Assembly (NCBI RefSeq): GCF_947179515.1
Contig: NC_067492.1
Location: 16,253,429-16,317,428, forward strand
Source: Apodemus sylvaticus
Lineage: Eukaryota; Chordata; Mammalia; Rodentia; Muridae
Direction of reading: 5' to 3'
DNA length: 64,000 nt
Shown: positions 34,216 through 45,902 of the stretch, piece by piece
How the letters are laid out: each line of letters starts with the position of its first letter
Position numbering within the stretch: position 1 is the first letter of the stretch
Translations under genes and position numbers: made by a program
Notes under the pieces: model-generated
Told to the model about the DNA's origin: nothing
Database searches by the model: none
What the model saw: only the letters and a program-made list of their open reading frames with translations

Positions 34216-35590
34216 TAGGAAGTAAAGATAACTAACGGTATTGACATCCAAAGAACATAAGAAAAAGATACCAAATTCTCACTCCTTTCTATAGATCTCA
34301 CATGTCAACAAAGATGGCCTTGTTACTGTTGTCAATGTAAAATCAAACAAACAAAAGCAAAAAACAAAAATAACAACAATCCCTTTCCATTTGGGGCAAG
34401 ATAATATTAAGTTACTGCAAATTTATGAGATGTCATGAATTTTGGTTGGCTTTTTTTCCATCCCCTATTCCCATTCACAGAAGATGGTAGAGTGGAACTT
34501 ACACGCTCTAGTTACAGTCAGATGACTAATATTCAAACCCATCCCTTCCCACCTGGGCAAGCTGGAGATGACTACTTATTTTCCTCCATGTTAGAAGACT
34601 GAAAATGATTTGAAGATAGTCTGAATACAGTGTGGTCACTGTGGAAGATGGAAGATGTGCTTAATGCCTTGAAAATAAATATAGGGAACATTCGATAACT
34701 ACTGCTCAAGTTGCTGCCAAAGGTTTATCTCTCTTAAATACTGAATGCTATATTAAAAAAAGCCTGCAATGGACCATATCATCACACCACACATGATCTT
34801 CGTTTGTATATGATTCTTAAGAACACAGTTCTTAAGAATCAGACTCATAATTATCCTCACAATGGGACCTATTAAGCTTATTGTTTTAAGAACAAAACTG
34901 GCACAGGCTTCCCATTTCCCATGAACAAAGCAAAAGTTTCGTTTTGAAGCTTCTCTTGAATAAGAAAAGAAAAAATTCCACACGATGGAACTATAAATTT
35001 AAGTGAAAGGATACACTCTGGAATTTATAATAGAGCACAGGCTGTGTTCCTAGTCTTCCTAAAGGTGTGAGATTGTATTTAATTGCTTTGTTCTTGATTT
35101 GAAAGAGCAACGAGTTCATAAATACTGAGTTTGTATGGCACTTGGCAAAGGCTCTCAAATCCCTCAATGTGGTTTCCGTTGCCAAAAGATGTAATTCTTC
35201 TGGGTGTTGATTATTCCTGTGAATTTTGAAATATTTAAGAATACTCAACAGAGACATAGCCAGAGAGCAAAAATTTGCTCTGCAATGTATGTTGATAGAG
35301 CAGGTTGTGCCAATGAAACCTTTGGCTTACTGATATACGTGCCCTATAGCAAACTACAATACTTCCTTGGTGTTGGCTTCTAAGATAAAATGTAAATAGT
35401 GAAATTACTGCTTCCTAAGTATAGAGTGAGAAGAAATCTTAAAAAACATTAGGGTGATTTACAAACTATTTATACATAAAACCACATATCTATTTATTCT
35501 GTATATACATTATATGTACTATAATTATCCTATCTATTACTGTCTATTAATAATTTGATTATCATCTATCAATCATTTATCTATTTCCTA
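34216..35590. other. Single-copy AT-rich DNA, nothing recognised
   Basis: No SINE, LINE or exon recognised. The minus-strand frames at 34753-35257 have no domain. Confidence 0.45.
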
Positions 35591-35592
35591 TC

Positions 35593-35650
<58 letters not shown>
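35591..35650. repeat. (ATCT)n tetranucleotide microsatellite
   Basis: About 14 pure ATCT units, preceded by degenerate units from about 35555. It ends at the 5' start of a family X copy. Confidence 0.98.
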
Positions 35651-35651
<1 letters not shown>

Positions 35652-35667
35652 ATCTGTCTGTCCAAGT

Positions 35668-36190
35668 TTCTTTTTTGTTGCTTTGATAAAATACCCTGTC
35701 AAAAAACAACTCAGAGCCCAGTGATGGTTGCACCCACCTTTAATCCCATTACGCAGGAAGCAAAGGCAGGCAAATCTTTGAGTTTGAGGCCAGCTTGGTC
35801 TACAGAGTGGGTTGAGGACAGGAAGGATACACAGAGAATCTCTGTCTTGAAAAACCAAAGACCAAAACAAAACAAAACAAAAAAGCAACTTAGAGGAGAG
35901 AAAAAGGGTTTTTTGCTTTATACTCTCAGTGGGACAAAGTCTATGAAGTCCATCCTGGCAGAGAAGATATGGCAGCAGGCAGAGAAACCATGGAGGCAGA
36001 AATAAAATGCTGACTGATCAGACAAAAGCAAGAAGTGGGGCCAGACTCTGAAACCCAAAATCTACAGTCAGCGAGGTTCTTCTTCCAGGAATGCCTTAGG
36101 TGCCATAACTTTCCTAAATACCACCACACATGGAAACCAAAGCTATAAACATATGAGCCTATGGGGGCCATATTAATTTCAAAGTTATCC
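35668..36190 (+). mobile_element. Rodent repeat family X, sense, with nested B1
   Basis: Starts 'tttcttttttgttgctttga' and 'taaaataccctgtcaaaa', is interrupted by a B1 at 35716-35885, resumes 'gaggagagaaaaagggtttt', and ends with 'tgagcctatgggggccatat'. The order and ends fit the common rodent repeat also seen at 40541, 49359, 49935 and 51405. Confidence 0.75.
35716..35885 (+). mobile_element. B1 SINE, full length, with target duplication
   Basis: 7SL-derived B1: 'gcccagtgatggttgcaccc', 'acctttaatcccattacgca', 'gaggccagcttggtctacag' and 'tctgtcttgaaaaacc', then an AAAAC tail. It keeps the internal 29-bp duplication typical of B1. Flanks 'caactcaga' (35707-35715) and 'caacttaga' (35886-35894) match 8 of 9, so it inserted into the family X copy. 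Confidence 0.95.
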
Positions 36191-36802
36191 ATCCATTCGG
36201 AAACATGGATTTTATATCCTACAAAACGGGCATGAATTTTTTGTGGAAAACATAAATCATTACATGATAAACTAAATCCTTTGGATTAAAATCTGTGTAA
36301 TGGATGCACAAAACATAAAATTTTATGTAAGAGCATAGTACAACATGATGTTTCATGTTTGACACTATATATGCTTGACAACATATATATGCATATATAT
36401 AAATGTGCCTGTTATGTAATTATGGTAATCATATATATCCTCAATAACCTATCATTTCTGCATAATAAAAATATTCATTATCCTTCTATTAGCTTTAAGA
36501 TACATATTATGTAATTGTTATATATTGATATTTTAAGATACATATTATGTAATTGTTATATATTTACTGGCTATTATCAAAAATAGATTTCAGATTTAAT
36601 CAAGCAACTTAAATTACTTACAGGTATGCTTAATATTATGTTCATCTTAATATATTGATAACATAAGGATGATTCATATTGGCCTGGTCCCACCAGAAAT
36701 GAGCACAAATAACATCACAAAAAGCCACACCCATCTGAAGCGGATATGGCACATGGATCTGGTGACCTGTGGCCATTAGTTTAATGGAAAATCTCAAGGC
36801 AA
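36191..36802. other. AT-rich single-copy DNA with a 38-bp tandem duplication
   Basis: A 38-bp unit starting 'tttaagatacatattatg' occurs at 36494-36531 and again from 36532, where the first 33 bases match. No gene or known repeat is seen. Confidence 0.6.
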
Positions 36803-37001
36803 GGCCAAGCATGGTGGCTCATACTCTACACCTAGCATCCAGGAGGCTGAGGGAGGGAAGAAGCAGGAATAAGTATGAGACCAACCTGGGCTGTGTAGTG
36901 AGTTTCAAACTAGTATTAGTAGCATAGACAGATGCTGGCTCAAAACAGAAGTAAGTAAGTAAGTAAGTAAGTAAGTAACTAAATAAATAAATAAATAAAA
37001 T
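36803..37001 (+). mobile_element. B1-like SINE, sense, with (AAGT)n and (AAAT)n tail
   Basis: 'gccaagcatggtggctcata', 'aggaggctgagggagggaag', 'accaacctgggctgtgtagt' and 'agtttcaaactag' fit an old B1. The A tail has become (AAGT)n at 36947-36977 and (AAAT)n at 36980-37000. Confidence 0.8.
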
Positions 37002-37762
37002 TTCAAGATAGCAACTCTCTTGGGCCATAGCCTATTATTCTTTATAGTTTATTTCAGTTGTTTATGTAGGAAGGTTTTGTTTATAACAGACGGTCACATG
37101 CAACCATGTCATCAAAGCACCATCTTCAATGGTCACATGTTGAGCAGACTCAGAAGGAGGAGGAACACAGTAAATATTAGAAAGCAGTAACCATGCAGGG
37201 CATGAGAGGGACAGTTGCTTAACAAACTCGACTTTATGCCCTCTGAGTCTGTCACAGGAATTAGGATCAGATCATCCTAACACTACCTGTCCCATTTCTT
37301 CTAGTCCTTCAGTCCCCATGATCCACCCCCCCCCCATAAAAAGAACCAGAATTCAGATTTCCAAGCAGAGTCCAGAAAAGGTGAACAAACAAGAAATTTC
37401 TTGACTGGTTTTTCCCTGGGGTGTTAACCAGTAGGGAAGGGCTGGTTTTCAGTAGGAGGAAGCAGTGAAGTGGCTGGGTTGTGGAGAATCTAGAGTTTGC
37501 CCTGGGAATTGGCCAGGACTTGGGTATTAAATAGAATATTTGGATTTCAGTTTAGTCATTTAGAAACCTCTGTCATTTGGACACACTGTCTTTTTAATAG
37601 AGGTTCTTTGTTGAGTAAACTGCCTGGGGAAATATTTTATAATTTATAATCTTAACCATGTCATGTTAAGATCAACTCCTCTAATTTCAAACTTTTCAAG
37701 AATAGTCATGTAAGCTTAAAGCAAACATTCTCCACCTGCATTCATGATTTGAAAATTATTAA
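37002..37762. other. Single-copy DNA, nothing recognised
   Basis: A C-run lies at 37325-37335. No repeat family or exon is recognised. Confidence 0.45.
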
Positions 37763-37905
37763 GAAGGTAGATTTGATGGTGCACCAGGCTGTCTAAGCAC
37801 TTAGGAGGGTGCAGGCACATGGCTCAGATGTTCAAAGATAGCCTTACCTTCATAACAAGTTAGAATCCAGCCTGAGCTCTATGAGGGCCTCCTTCCCAAA
37901 CAAAA
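37763..37905 (+). mobile_element. B1/B4-type SINE, sense, diverged
   Basis: 'gatttgatggtgcaccaggc', 'taagcacttaggagggtgca', 'agatagccttaccttcataa' and 'atccagcctgagctctatga' follow the B1 part of a B4 or an old B1. Confidence 0.65.
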
Positions 37906-39088
37906 GCTGTTAATAATGTCCTCAGTGCAGATGTGAAAGTACATGCTTATGTGAATAGCAGGTGCATGTGGGTACAGGCTCACACATCACCACTGTTCCA
38001 TTGTATTCTTTATAATCACTGAGCTTCAAAAAGGCTAGAAGGCTCACTCAGGAATTCCTTTCACTGTTTACTATGCGATGGCTTCAGGGCTACCCTATAA
38101 GGCATTCTGAAGAAAAATCACAAGATGGTCATTATAACCTTATGAAAAAAATAATACAGTGAATAATCCAAAGTTGAGCATTGTGGTGACTCCCAGTGGT
38201 TAATTGAGTAGAACTGAATCTTTCCATTTTCTTCTCTCTGCCTTGTATTATCACACTACTACTCTGTCTCCAAAATCATCAGATGGTTCACTGTCTGCAG
38301 TGAAAGCCACCCTTCTTTCTATAGAGTCTCAGTACCAAGCGTGTATTTTCCTAATTTTATTGCCTCCATTAAAACCCAATAGTGATACCTTTCGAGGATT
38401 GCAGGTTTAAGCTTATGCAGTGTTACCATGTAATACCTAAAATTACCCCATCTCCTTAGATAACAATGTGCACACACACACATACACACAATTATGAATG
38501 CACACACATATGCATTCACACACAGAAACATACCCATATACAATGCTCATAAACACATGCACACACAGTTATGAATGTGTACACACACACACACACACAC
38601 ACACACAAATGAAACAGAGGAGTAGAAGGAAGACATTATGGTTGACGTAGAATACATTTCTGCTTCCCTGAAACCACAGGGCCTCTTTCACTTTCTCATT
38701 CACACAGATCAACCTGAGATTACTTTCTCTTCAACTCTTGAGTCCCACAGAAAAGGAATGTAGTTACAGCAGCATGAAAGTCACAACATGATTCTTTCAA
38801 AGAGTAAAAAGAAGAATATACCACGGGACTCAGGACAAATGAACTTGTACACATGTTCTAAGCAACTTCAGAGCAATTCGTGGCCTGTAGTCTCTTCAGC
38901 CACAGACCTATGAAACCTCAGGCCAAACCACAGAGGATATAGAAGTGGATATATTTACAAAATATAGTAGATATATTTACAAAAAAGTAGATATTATTTT
39001 ACAAAATAATTGGGCATAGATTCACACATATTTATATGTCAATACCTTGTTTTAGCTTTGTCTCTGTGTATGGTGTATATATGGTTCA
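37906..39088. other. Single-copy DNA around a CA-rich tract
   Basis: Contains the CA tract at 38460-38608. A short near-repeat 'tagatatatttacaaaa' occurs at about 38944-38998. No gene or other repeat is recognised. Confidence 0.45.
38460..38608. repeat. CA-rich microsatellite
   Basis: Degenerate CA units with two 'ttatgaatg' interruptions, ending in pure (AC)14 at 38580-38607. Confidence 0.96.
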
Positions 39089-39395
39089 TGTGTAGGCAAG
39101 TTTGGATATGTATACCAGTGTGCACATGTGGTGGAGGCCAGAGATGGTCTTTGTGTGTTCTGTTCTATCCCCTCTCTGGCTTACTATGAGACGGAATCTT
39201 CCACTGTACCCACAGATTTCCAATAATTTTGGTCAACTAGAAGACTCCAGAAACTCTCCTGCCAATATCCCTACATTGATTACAGGTGGATGCATGGCCA
39301 CATCTAGCTTTCCATAAGGATGCTTAGTCTCTGAACTCAGGAGCTGATGATTATGCAACTAGCAGTTTCCACCATGAGCAATAGCTCCAGCGCTC
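39089..39395 (-). mobile_element. B4A-type composite SINE, antisense
   Basis: Antisense order: 'gtgcacatgtggtggaggcc', an antisense B1-like middle ('actctcctgccaatatccct', 'gattacaggtggatgcatgg'), then 'ctgaactcaggagctgatga' and a decayed tRNA-like head near 39390. It matches the layout of the sense copy at 47196-47590. Confidence 0.65.
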
Positions 39396-39594
39396 ATTGT
39401 AAACAATTTACAAAATTAAAAATAAATTGAGGTAAAGAGAACTCAGTTGTATTAGCAGGGTTCATCTAAAGATAATGCATTTATTATTTCTACAATACAA
39501 AACATTCCTTTCCACCAAACCAGTCTGTTTTTTTTTTTTTTTTTACTCTATTTCTGTCTTTCATACTAAAAAGCATATATATGCCACATTGAAA

Positions 39595-39697
39595 CAGATC
39601 ATTTCTGCACACCTTTAATTCCAGTGCCTTCGAAGCATAGATAGCAGATCTCTGAGTTCAGGGCCAGCATAGAGTCTACAGAATGAGTTACAAATTG
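39595..39697 (+). mobile_element. B1 SINE, sense, truncated
   Basis: 'tctgcacacctttaattcca', 'gtgccttcgaagcatagata', 'tctgagttcagggccagcat' and 'agtctacagaatgagtt' fit B1 up to the middle. The 3' part is absent. Confidence 0.75.
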
Positions 39698-40540
39698 CAC
39701 ACTTGACTTGTGAAACAGCTCCCAAACTGAGTTCAGTAGGTACCAGTAAATATTCTGGTGATTGGGACTGCACCTTTAAGCCATGTCCTTTCTACAATGT
39801 TTCATACAGATGGAGGGTGGTTTTCTGGTAAAACCTTGGTTAGCTTCAGGTCTGGGTGGCTCAGCCTCTCCTAGACATCTCCATACCCCTCACCTCCTTT
39901 GTTTGCTCTCTTCTGTCTTCTGCTTTTCAGCATAGCCTCCCTCATACACTGCACACTGATAGTGAGAGAGTTCTCATATTACTCAGCAAGGTAACTGTGA
40001 GCAAGGGAGAAAGCCTTAGTCTCCATTGAACCTCTCAAGTTTACATTTAAATGACCTTTGCCAAAGGCAGCCTGTGCTCTGCTCAGTCTTGGCAGCTTGC
40101 ATAGCCTTCCAGGACACCTTGGGGACAGCATTTCACCTGCATTGTCTCCATCTGCCTTCTTTGCTCTGAGCACCAGCTTCCCAGCACTTCTAAACAATTA
40201 ACATCCATGACTGAGGGCGGCCTCCCACTGTCTGATTCCTTGGGTTTTGAGCCTTATCTCCACAGGAAGCAATTACACTTTTTGTTTGCATTCTGGCAAC
40301 AATGTTGTGTAGATTTGGGGACCTTATTTTTCTCATAATCCCTACTGCCTTTTTTTTTTTTAACATTTAGAGAAAATTTTACAACTCTGTGGTAATAATC
40401 ACTGTAAGCAACATTCTTTTTAACTGTAGGACTAACACTAGACTTAGTAGACCAAAGTTTAAGGTAGAAATAAGCTACTTCGGTAGATCTCAAAGCATCT
40501 TCTTGGAAATATTTATTTTTGGCAAAAGCAATATTAGTAA
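39698..40540. other. Single-copy DNA, nothing recognised
   Basis: No exon or repeat recognised. The frames at 39979-40197 and 40254-40586 have no domain. Confidence 0.45.
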
Positions 40541-40960
40541 TTGTCTTAGTTTGCTTCTCTGTTGCTGTGATAAAACAGAGATGCAAAACAATGAGTGGGG
40601 TTTGCCTAACTTACAGCTTGTAGCTCAATATCGTCAAGGGAAGGGTTTGTCCATCTTACAACTTGTAATTCAGCATCATCGAGGGAAGCCAAAGCAAGGA
40701 TTCAAGGCAAGAACCTGGGGGCAAGAACTGAAGCAGGAATGTTGTTTACTGGCTTGCTTCCTCTTACTTGCTCAGTCTGCTTTGTTATATAGCCCAGGAT
40801 CACCTGCCTAGGGGTGGAACTGCCCAAAGTGGGCTGGACCTTGTCACATTAATCTTTATGTACCACAGACAGGCTCAGAGGTCAATTGGTTGGAAGTAAT
40901 TCCTCAACTGAGGTTTCCTTTTTCTAGGGAACTCTAGCTTGTGATAAAACATTAATCACA
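40541..40960 (+). mobile_element. Rodent repeat family X, sense, near complete
   Basis: Starts 'tgtcttagtttgcttctctg' and 'tgctgtgataaaacagag', continues 'tactggcttgcttcctctta', 'ctcagtctgctttgttatat', 'acctgcctaggggtggaact' and 'cctcaactgaggtttccttt', and ends 'tagcttgtgataaaacatt'. An internal near-repeat ('acttacagcttgtagctcaa' type, about 40608 and 40655) suggests a 47-bp local duplication. The 140-codon frame at 40389-40811 runs through this repeat and is not a gene. Confidence 0.78.
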
Positions 40961-42749
40961 CTGTTTTTTGTTTTTTTTTTTAACAAAATTTCAATCATTT
41001 GATTCGACCAATAAAAACTAAAGAGTCAGATACTGGGGTGAAAGCCTGCTAGGTCAGAGAGACAGAGAAAGCATCCAGCTGACCTTTCTTCTCAGCTAAC
41101 ATTCCCAAAAAAGAAAGTTCCCCTTCTCCATACCTTCTCAAAAACCATCCAAAAAGAATATCCTTCCCTTCTACTTCCTGTGCCTCTATCGGTCAGTCCT
41201 CCTGACTTCCTGTTACTATTGTTTTTTTCCCCTATGTTCACTCCCTGTCAACTGGTTGCTTGTGCCACCTCTTAGCCTATGGTTGACTTTATTTAATCCT
41301 TCCATAAGCAGGAAGCCCTTGGATTAAAGGTGTGTGCTAGGGCTGGTCCACACAATAACTAGAAAGAGGTATTTTTCCCAGTAAATAACATTATTTTTGG
41401 GTTCACAGTGTGATCAAAGATCCTGCCATACCATGCATCAATCTTATTGTGGAGAAACTCATCATAAGCAGAATGTTCACACCAGAGGGGGTGTGGTCAA
41501 ACCCATTGATGTCACAGACACTCCATTTGTATTTCTGCAGATAGCATGCTGTGTTCTGTGAGATCACTTGAATTCATCACACACATATACCCATTTGAGA
41601 TTTGTCACACAAAAATAAATGACCAGTCCTCTTTAAATGTGTCCATGTCATGAAAACAAACGACCCAGATGTCACCACAAATGAGAAAAGATGTGGAAAT
41701 CAAGTTGAATCAAAGACTATGATTGGGAATGTTAGAAAAAGCAGCAGAAAACTAAAGACCAGTGCATTTGTAGGAACCCAGGTTTGTCAGTTAGTCATAC
41801 TATGAACACTGGGCAAGCTTTGAGGTTGAGATGATACTTCTAGACTAATAATCAGTTCTTTATCACTGCATTTCTAGTTCAGTAAAAATGCAAAAGGAAA
41901 AAAAGGGCTGGACAAAGAATCTGCAGCAATTATTGATAGCAATTATTATTTGTGATTTTGGAGAATATAGTGTTATCAAGGTTTTATAAGTGTATTGGTC
42001 AAATCCAATCCCAGCCTGTTTTAGTAAATAACATTTTACAGGAACCCAAGTATATCCATACATTCTTTCTTATGTTATCTACAGCTGCTTCTGAGACAGA
42101 AAAGCAAAGATATATTGTTGCAACAGGGACTGTTCATATGACCAGCAGAGCCTGGCATATTTACTACCTGGTCCTCCGCAGAGGACCTCTGGCAGTGTGT
42201 GTATTTCATCGAGTGTTAATGCTTGGGCATTACCTTGGAGCTCTGAAATGAGAGGAAAAGAGGCCAGAAAGTGTGAATCCCTGTGGTCAGCCCCAAAGCA
42301 TGCTCCTTAAATCAATGGCTTCTCTGCTGTCCTTACAAGGTGAGCATTTGCTTTGCTCCTGGGTCTCCTCTTAGCCTGCTAGCTATTCTTCATGGTCTCT
42401 GTGGCCAAATGTCTTTCCTTCACATACAGCTTATGGCCCAGTGCTCTTCTGGGCTCTCTCAGCATCCCTCTCTTGACGCCTGATGCTGCTGCATAAATAG
42501 TTATCAAAACTGTGATCACTGGAGAAAGAGGATAAACTATAGCTTAATCAAAGCATCTAATAAAAAAGGTACACATGTGTCTTTGATGCCACTATACAAA
42601 AACTTCTAATATGCATTTCCTACCCATCACTCAAATATAAAACATTGGGCACAAGGTACACATGTGTCTTCAAGGATACTATCCCTTCACCTACATTTAT
42701 TCAAAATCTCTAGTTCGTCTTCCCTGCGGACCACTCAAATATAAAAATT
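40961..42749. other. Single-copy or unclassified repeat DNA
   Basis: 41040-41440 has the feel of a decayed rodent repeat (C/T-rich, 'ggattaaaggtgtgtgctag' near 41323, 'gttcacagtgtgatcaaaga' near 41401), but I cannot assign a family. The rest is not recognised. Confidence 0.4.
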
Positions 42750-42936
42750 TGGGTGCCTATGAGATGGCTCAGCAGGTAAAGGTACTTGATGCCAAGTCTG
42801 ATACCTGAGTTTGGTCCTCTGAACCCACATGGAGAAGGCAAGAGTTGACTCCTAAAAGCAGGATTCTGACCTCCACATGTATACCTTGGCACATTCTCAC
42901 CCACAAACACACATAGAGACACAATACATAAAAATG
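42750..42936 (+). mobile_element. RSINE1 SINE, sense
   Basis: 'tgcctatgagatggctcagc', 'aggtaaaggtacttgatgcc', 'cctgagtttggtcctctgaa', 'cccacatggagaaggcaaga', 'gttgactcctaaaagcagga' and 'tctgacctccacatgtatac', then a CA- and A-rich tail. Confidence 0.85.
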
Positions 42937-43379
42937 TGGAATAGAACATTTAAAAACTCACTCTGCATTTAAAGCCAACAGTAGCAAAAACACTTCTGGA
43001 CACTTGCTTTCCCTTTGTATTTTCTGCATCAACAAATGGACTTAAGGCCACACCCTGTTTCAAGCCTATCATTCAACCCAAATATCTACATCACTAAGCC
43101 CTGACAGTCCTGACTGCCAGATGCATCATCTTTCCTCTATTATTCTGCCCACTAACATAGTCTTTTTATTTTCAACTCTTTCATGTCTCCCTCCAATCCC
43201 CCAAAATGGTTGACAGTGGTTTCTGATCTATTCATTTTTCCAAAACATTACTGCTTGGCATGGAATCCATAGAGAACCTTCAAATAGCTGTGCCTTGTCT
43301 GTCCACGTCCATCTAATACCTTGGCGAGAACCTCTCTTTGACTTGAAATAGGATTCTTTATTTGGTCATGTTTTCCATA
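42937..43379. other. Single-copy DNA, nothing recognised
   Basis: Pyrimidine-rich. It may be an unrecognisable upstream part of the L2 element that follows. Confidence 0.4.
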
Positions 43380-43690
43380 GATTACAAGGACCTACACAAA
43401 CTGGCCCCTGCTTAAGACACATCCCACTGTCTTGTTCTCCATTTTCATTTCATGACGTGCACCTTGCACCTTGCATTTTTACCTGTACCCCATTCTGATC
43501 CTTAAATGGAACATCTTCTCTCCTCATGCTGTTAATTCTCCCTGGTTCTCTGTGGGACTCCATTGCCCCAGGAAGCTTTCCCTGGCAGCTATAAGGACCT
43601 ACCCTGTGTTTCCAGAATTATCAGATCTCTTCTGTGAACCAAGGTTCCCCAAAAGGTCATATCTGCTCTGCTCCTGCAGTAAATTGGCAG
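43380..43690 (+). mobile_element. L2 LINE 3'-end fragment, sense
   Basis: 'caaggacctacacaaactgg' plus 'cccctgcttaag' is the signature of the L2 ORF C-terminal region. It is followed by 'ccattctgatccttaaatgg', 'acatcttctctcctcatgct' and 'caggaagctttccctggcag'. L2 is an ancient mammalian LINE, so this copy predates the rodent lineage. Confidence 0.6.
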
Positions 43691-44765
43691 ACTTGAACTT
43701 TGTGAAGGTAGAGAGATGAAATGCTATTGCTTGGAAGCCCAAATCACCTCAGACTGCCTTTAGTCTTCTTAATGACCATTAATTACAAACCTCTGTGTCT
43801 GACCTATCCCTAAGCTTACCAGGAATTTTGGAATATATTAACTTTGCAGAGTCAGAGTCCACCAACCTAAAACTAAGCATGTCATCAGATGATACCTGAC
43901 ACTTAAACCAGAGATTTCTCTACTTTGATGTCATTGCCAATGTATTAAAAGAATGCTTGATAAATGACTTTCTTTTGTTCAGTGACTATGAAAGTCCATA
44001 CAACCTTTTCCACATTGAAGCCTGCCAAACTGATATCATGTTCACTGACGTCACTCAACCCTGTTTGGCTCAGAACTCTCGCTCTCTTATTCTCTTTGGA
44101 GTAAAATCTATTGATTTTATCGAAACTTAAACATGTCTATTCCCAATCATCCCTTAAGCTTCCTGTGGGCCAAGTTCTGATGCTCATTTGGAACACAGGA
44201 GACAAAGAAGGAAGAGAAAAAAGGAGCTCTGTAGATTCCCTTTCTCTGTATCATTATCACGTTCTGGTCTACTTTAACACTTTCTGATAAGTGCTTTCGA
44301 TTTTATCATACAAAGATATTTGCATTCTTGCAAGTGGTACTTGAGGACTAAAAGCTGTTAATTAAACCTGGGATAATATGTTGGGGAATTCTACAGCTCC
44401 AGTGTTTGTATACTGAGGCACAAAGCACTGAAGAGCCTTTTTGGACTGTGTTCTCTGTGAGCTCTCTATGGGAAAGGCCGAAGATGTTATGAATTACATT
44501 TTTTTAATTCAAACACAAATTAAGAACCACAAATAAATCCATTTTAATTATTTAATACTGTCAAGCAATTGCTTCCATTCATTGAATAATTTCATATTTA
44601 GGAACACTTGGGGTATAAGCTAAATTTGGAATTTGGAATGTAAAGACGTCAAAGGCACCAGATATTTGGCCCTTGGCTCTACACGAACAAAGTACTGAGA
44701 AGAGAAACATCCAAAGAAGAATGTCAACACATTATTACTGTGGACTGCGCTATGGAGCACATTTT
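43691..44765. other. Single-copy DNA, nothing recognised
   Basis: No known repeat recognised. Contains TTAAT motifs and a CRE-like TGACGTCA (44047-44054). No exon or promoter context supports function. Confidence 0.45.
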
Positions 44766-44903
44766 TATTTTGTTGTTTTGTTTTGTTTTTTTGAGGTAGG
44801 GATTCTCTGCATAGCCTTGGATGTCCTGGAACGCTCAGAGATTCCCCTGCCTCTGTCTTTCTAGTGCTGGGATTAAAGGTGTTTACTACCATGCCCAGCT
44901 GCA
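44766..44903 (-). mobile_element. B1 SINE, antisense, lacking the internal 29-bp duplication
   Basis: The plus strand reads a T-rich tail, 'gaggtagggattctctgcat', 'ttggatgtcctggaacgctc', 'agagattcccctgcctctgt', 'tagtgctgggattaaaggtg' and 'accatgcccagctg'. The block that normally lies between 'cctggaac' and the 'ctcagagat' region is absent, and it corresponds to the 29-bp duplicated unit of classic B1. Confidence 0.9.
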
Positions 44904-44924
44904 TGGAATGCATATTAAAGCCAT

Positions 44925-45454
44925 CTTATAAAAGTGCAGGAAGGGATCCAAGGACAGGCACTGTCATCAGAGGCAGCCCCTGCTCCCACTTTAGCAGCCC
45001 TGCATGAAGACCTAGCTGTACAACTGTAACTTATGTGCAAAAGGCCCAAGCAGTTCAGTCTTTATGAGTCCTTATAGGCACAAGTTAGTTGATTCTGTAG
45101 ATTCTTCTAGAGTCCAGGACCCCACTGGCTTCTTTAATCCGTCCTCCCTGTCTTTCCTGGGATTTCTTGAGCTCTGATTGTTTGGCTGTGGGTCCCTGCA
45201 TCTGTTTCTTGCCTTTGGATCCCCTAACTGGACTGCTTTGTCTAGCCTAGATAGAAGAAGATGCACCTAGCCTTATTGTAACTTAATATGGTAAGGATGG
45301 TTGATATTTATGGCCTCCCTCTACCGAGGAGAAGGAGACATAGATGGGGGAGAGAGGAGCTAAGAGGGAGGGACTGGGAAGAGAGGAGGGAGAGAAAGCT
45401 TCAATAGGGATGTAAAGTAAATTAATTAATTAATTAATTAAAACAGAGAGAAAG
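44925..45454 (+). mobile_element. L1 3' UTR fragment, sense, old rodent type
   Basis: 'gacaggcactgtcatcagag', 'gcagccctgcatgaagacc', 'aagttagttgattctgtaga', 'gtttggctgtgggtccctgc' and a purine-rich block ending 'atagggatgtaaagtaaatt' followed by (TTAA)n. It fits the long non-coding 3' UTR of an older murid L1. The minus-strand frame at 45072-45266 lies inside it. Confidence 0.7.
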
Positions 45455-45473
45455 AAAAGATGTAGGAAGAGAA

Positions 45474-45672
45474 CCCTGAAGAGATGACTCAGCAGAAAAT
45501 GATACTTGCTACTTTTGCAATGGACCTGAGTTCATTTCAATAATGGTGGCTTACAACCATCTCTAACTCTGGTTTCAGGAGATCTGGTGTCTTCTTTTGA
45601 CCCTGTGAGCACTAGGCACGCATGTGGGCAAAGCACTCATACCCATACAAATAAAATAAATAAGCTTTTAAG
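45474..45672 (+). mobile_element. B3 SINE, sense
   Basis: 'ctgaagagatgactcagcag', 'acctgagttcatttcaataa', 'cttacaaccatctctaactc', 'agatctggtgtcttcttttg', 'gcactaggcacgcatgtggg', then a CA- and A-rich tail with AAATAAAATAAAT. Confidence 0.88.
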
Positions 45673-45799
45673 TGCCCAAAGAGGAGTTGAGTGTTAAGTC
45701 CACATCTATGGGAACATCAAAGCATTAATTGTTCAGCCTGGGTAAGTGTTTGAGGTCACCTGCTTTATTCTCTACATAAATTCACACATTTTTTTTAAT

Positions 45800-45902
45800 T
45801 AATGTGAAAAGATTGTGCCCAGGGAGATTATGTGGCTTGCCTAAGATTGCCAAGCAGTGTCAGAATCATAATTACAACCTGGACTACGTCCTGCCCCCAC
45901 CC
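45800..45902 (-). mobile_element. MIR SINE, antisense
   Basis: 'ttgtgcccagggagattatg', 'tggcttgcctaagattgcca', 'agcagtgtcagaatcataat' and 'acaacctggactac' follow the antisense MIR core and flank. Ancient mammalian SINE. Confidence 0.7.

Noticed and set aside
35555..35650. Regular short repeats that might suggest a CRISPR-like array
   Set aside because: Units are 4 bp with no spacers, in a rodent genome; it is a simple tetranucleotide microsatellite.
40389..40811. 140-codon plus-strand frame
   Set aside because: More than half runs through a rodent interspersed repeat (family X).
44047..44054. CRE palindrome TGACGTCA
   Set aside because: A single 8-bp match without a promoter, CpG island or neighbouring exon is not enough to call a regulatory site.
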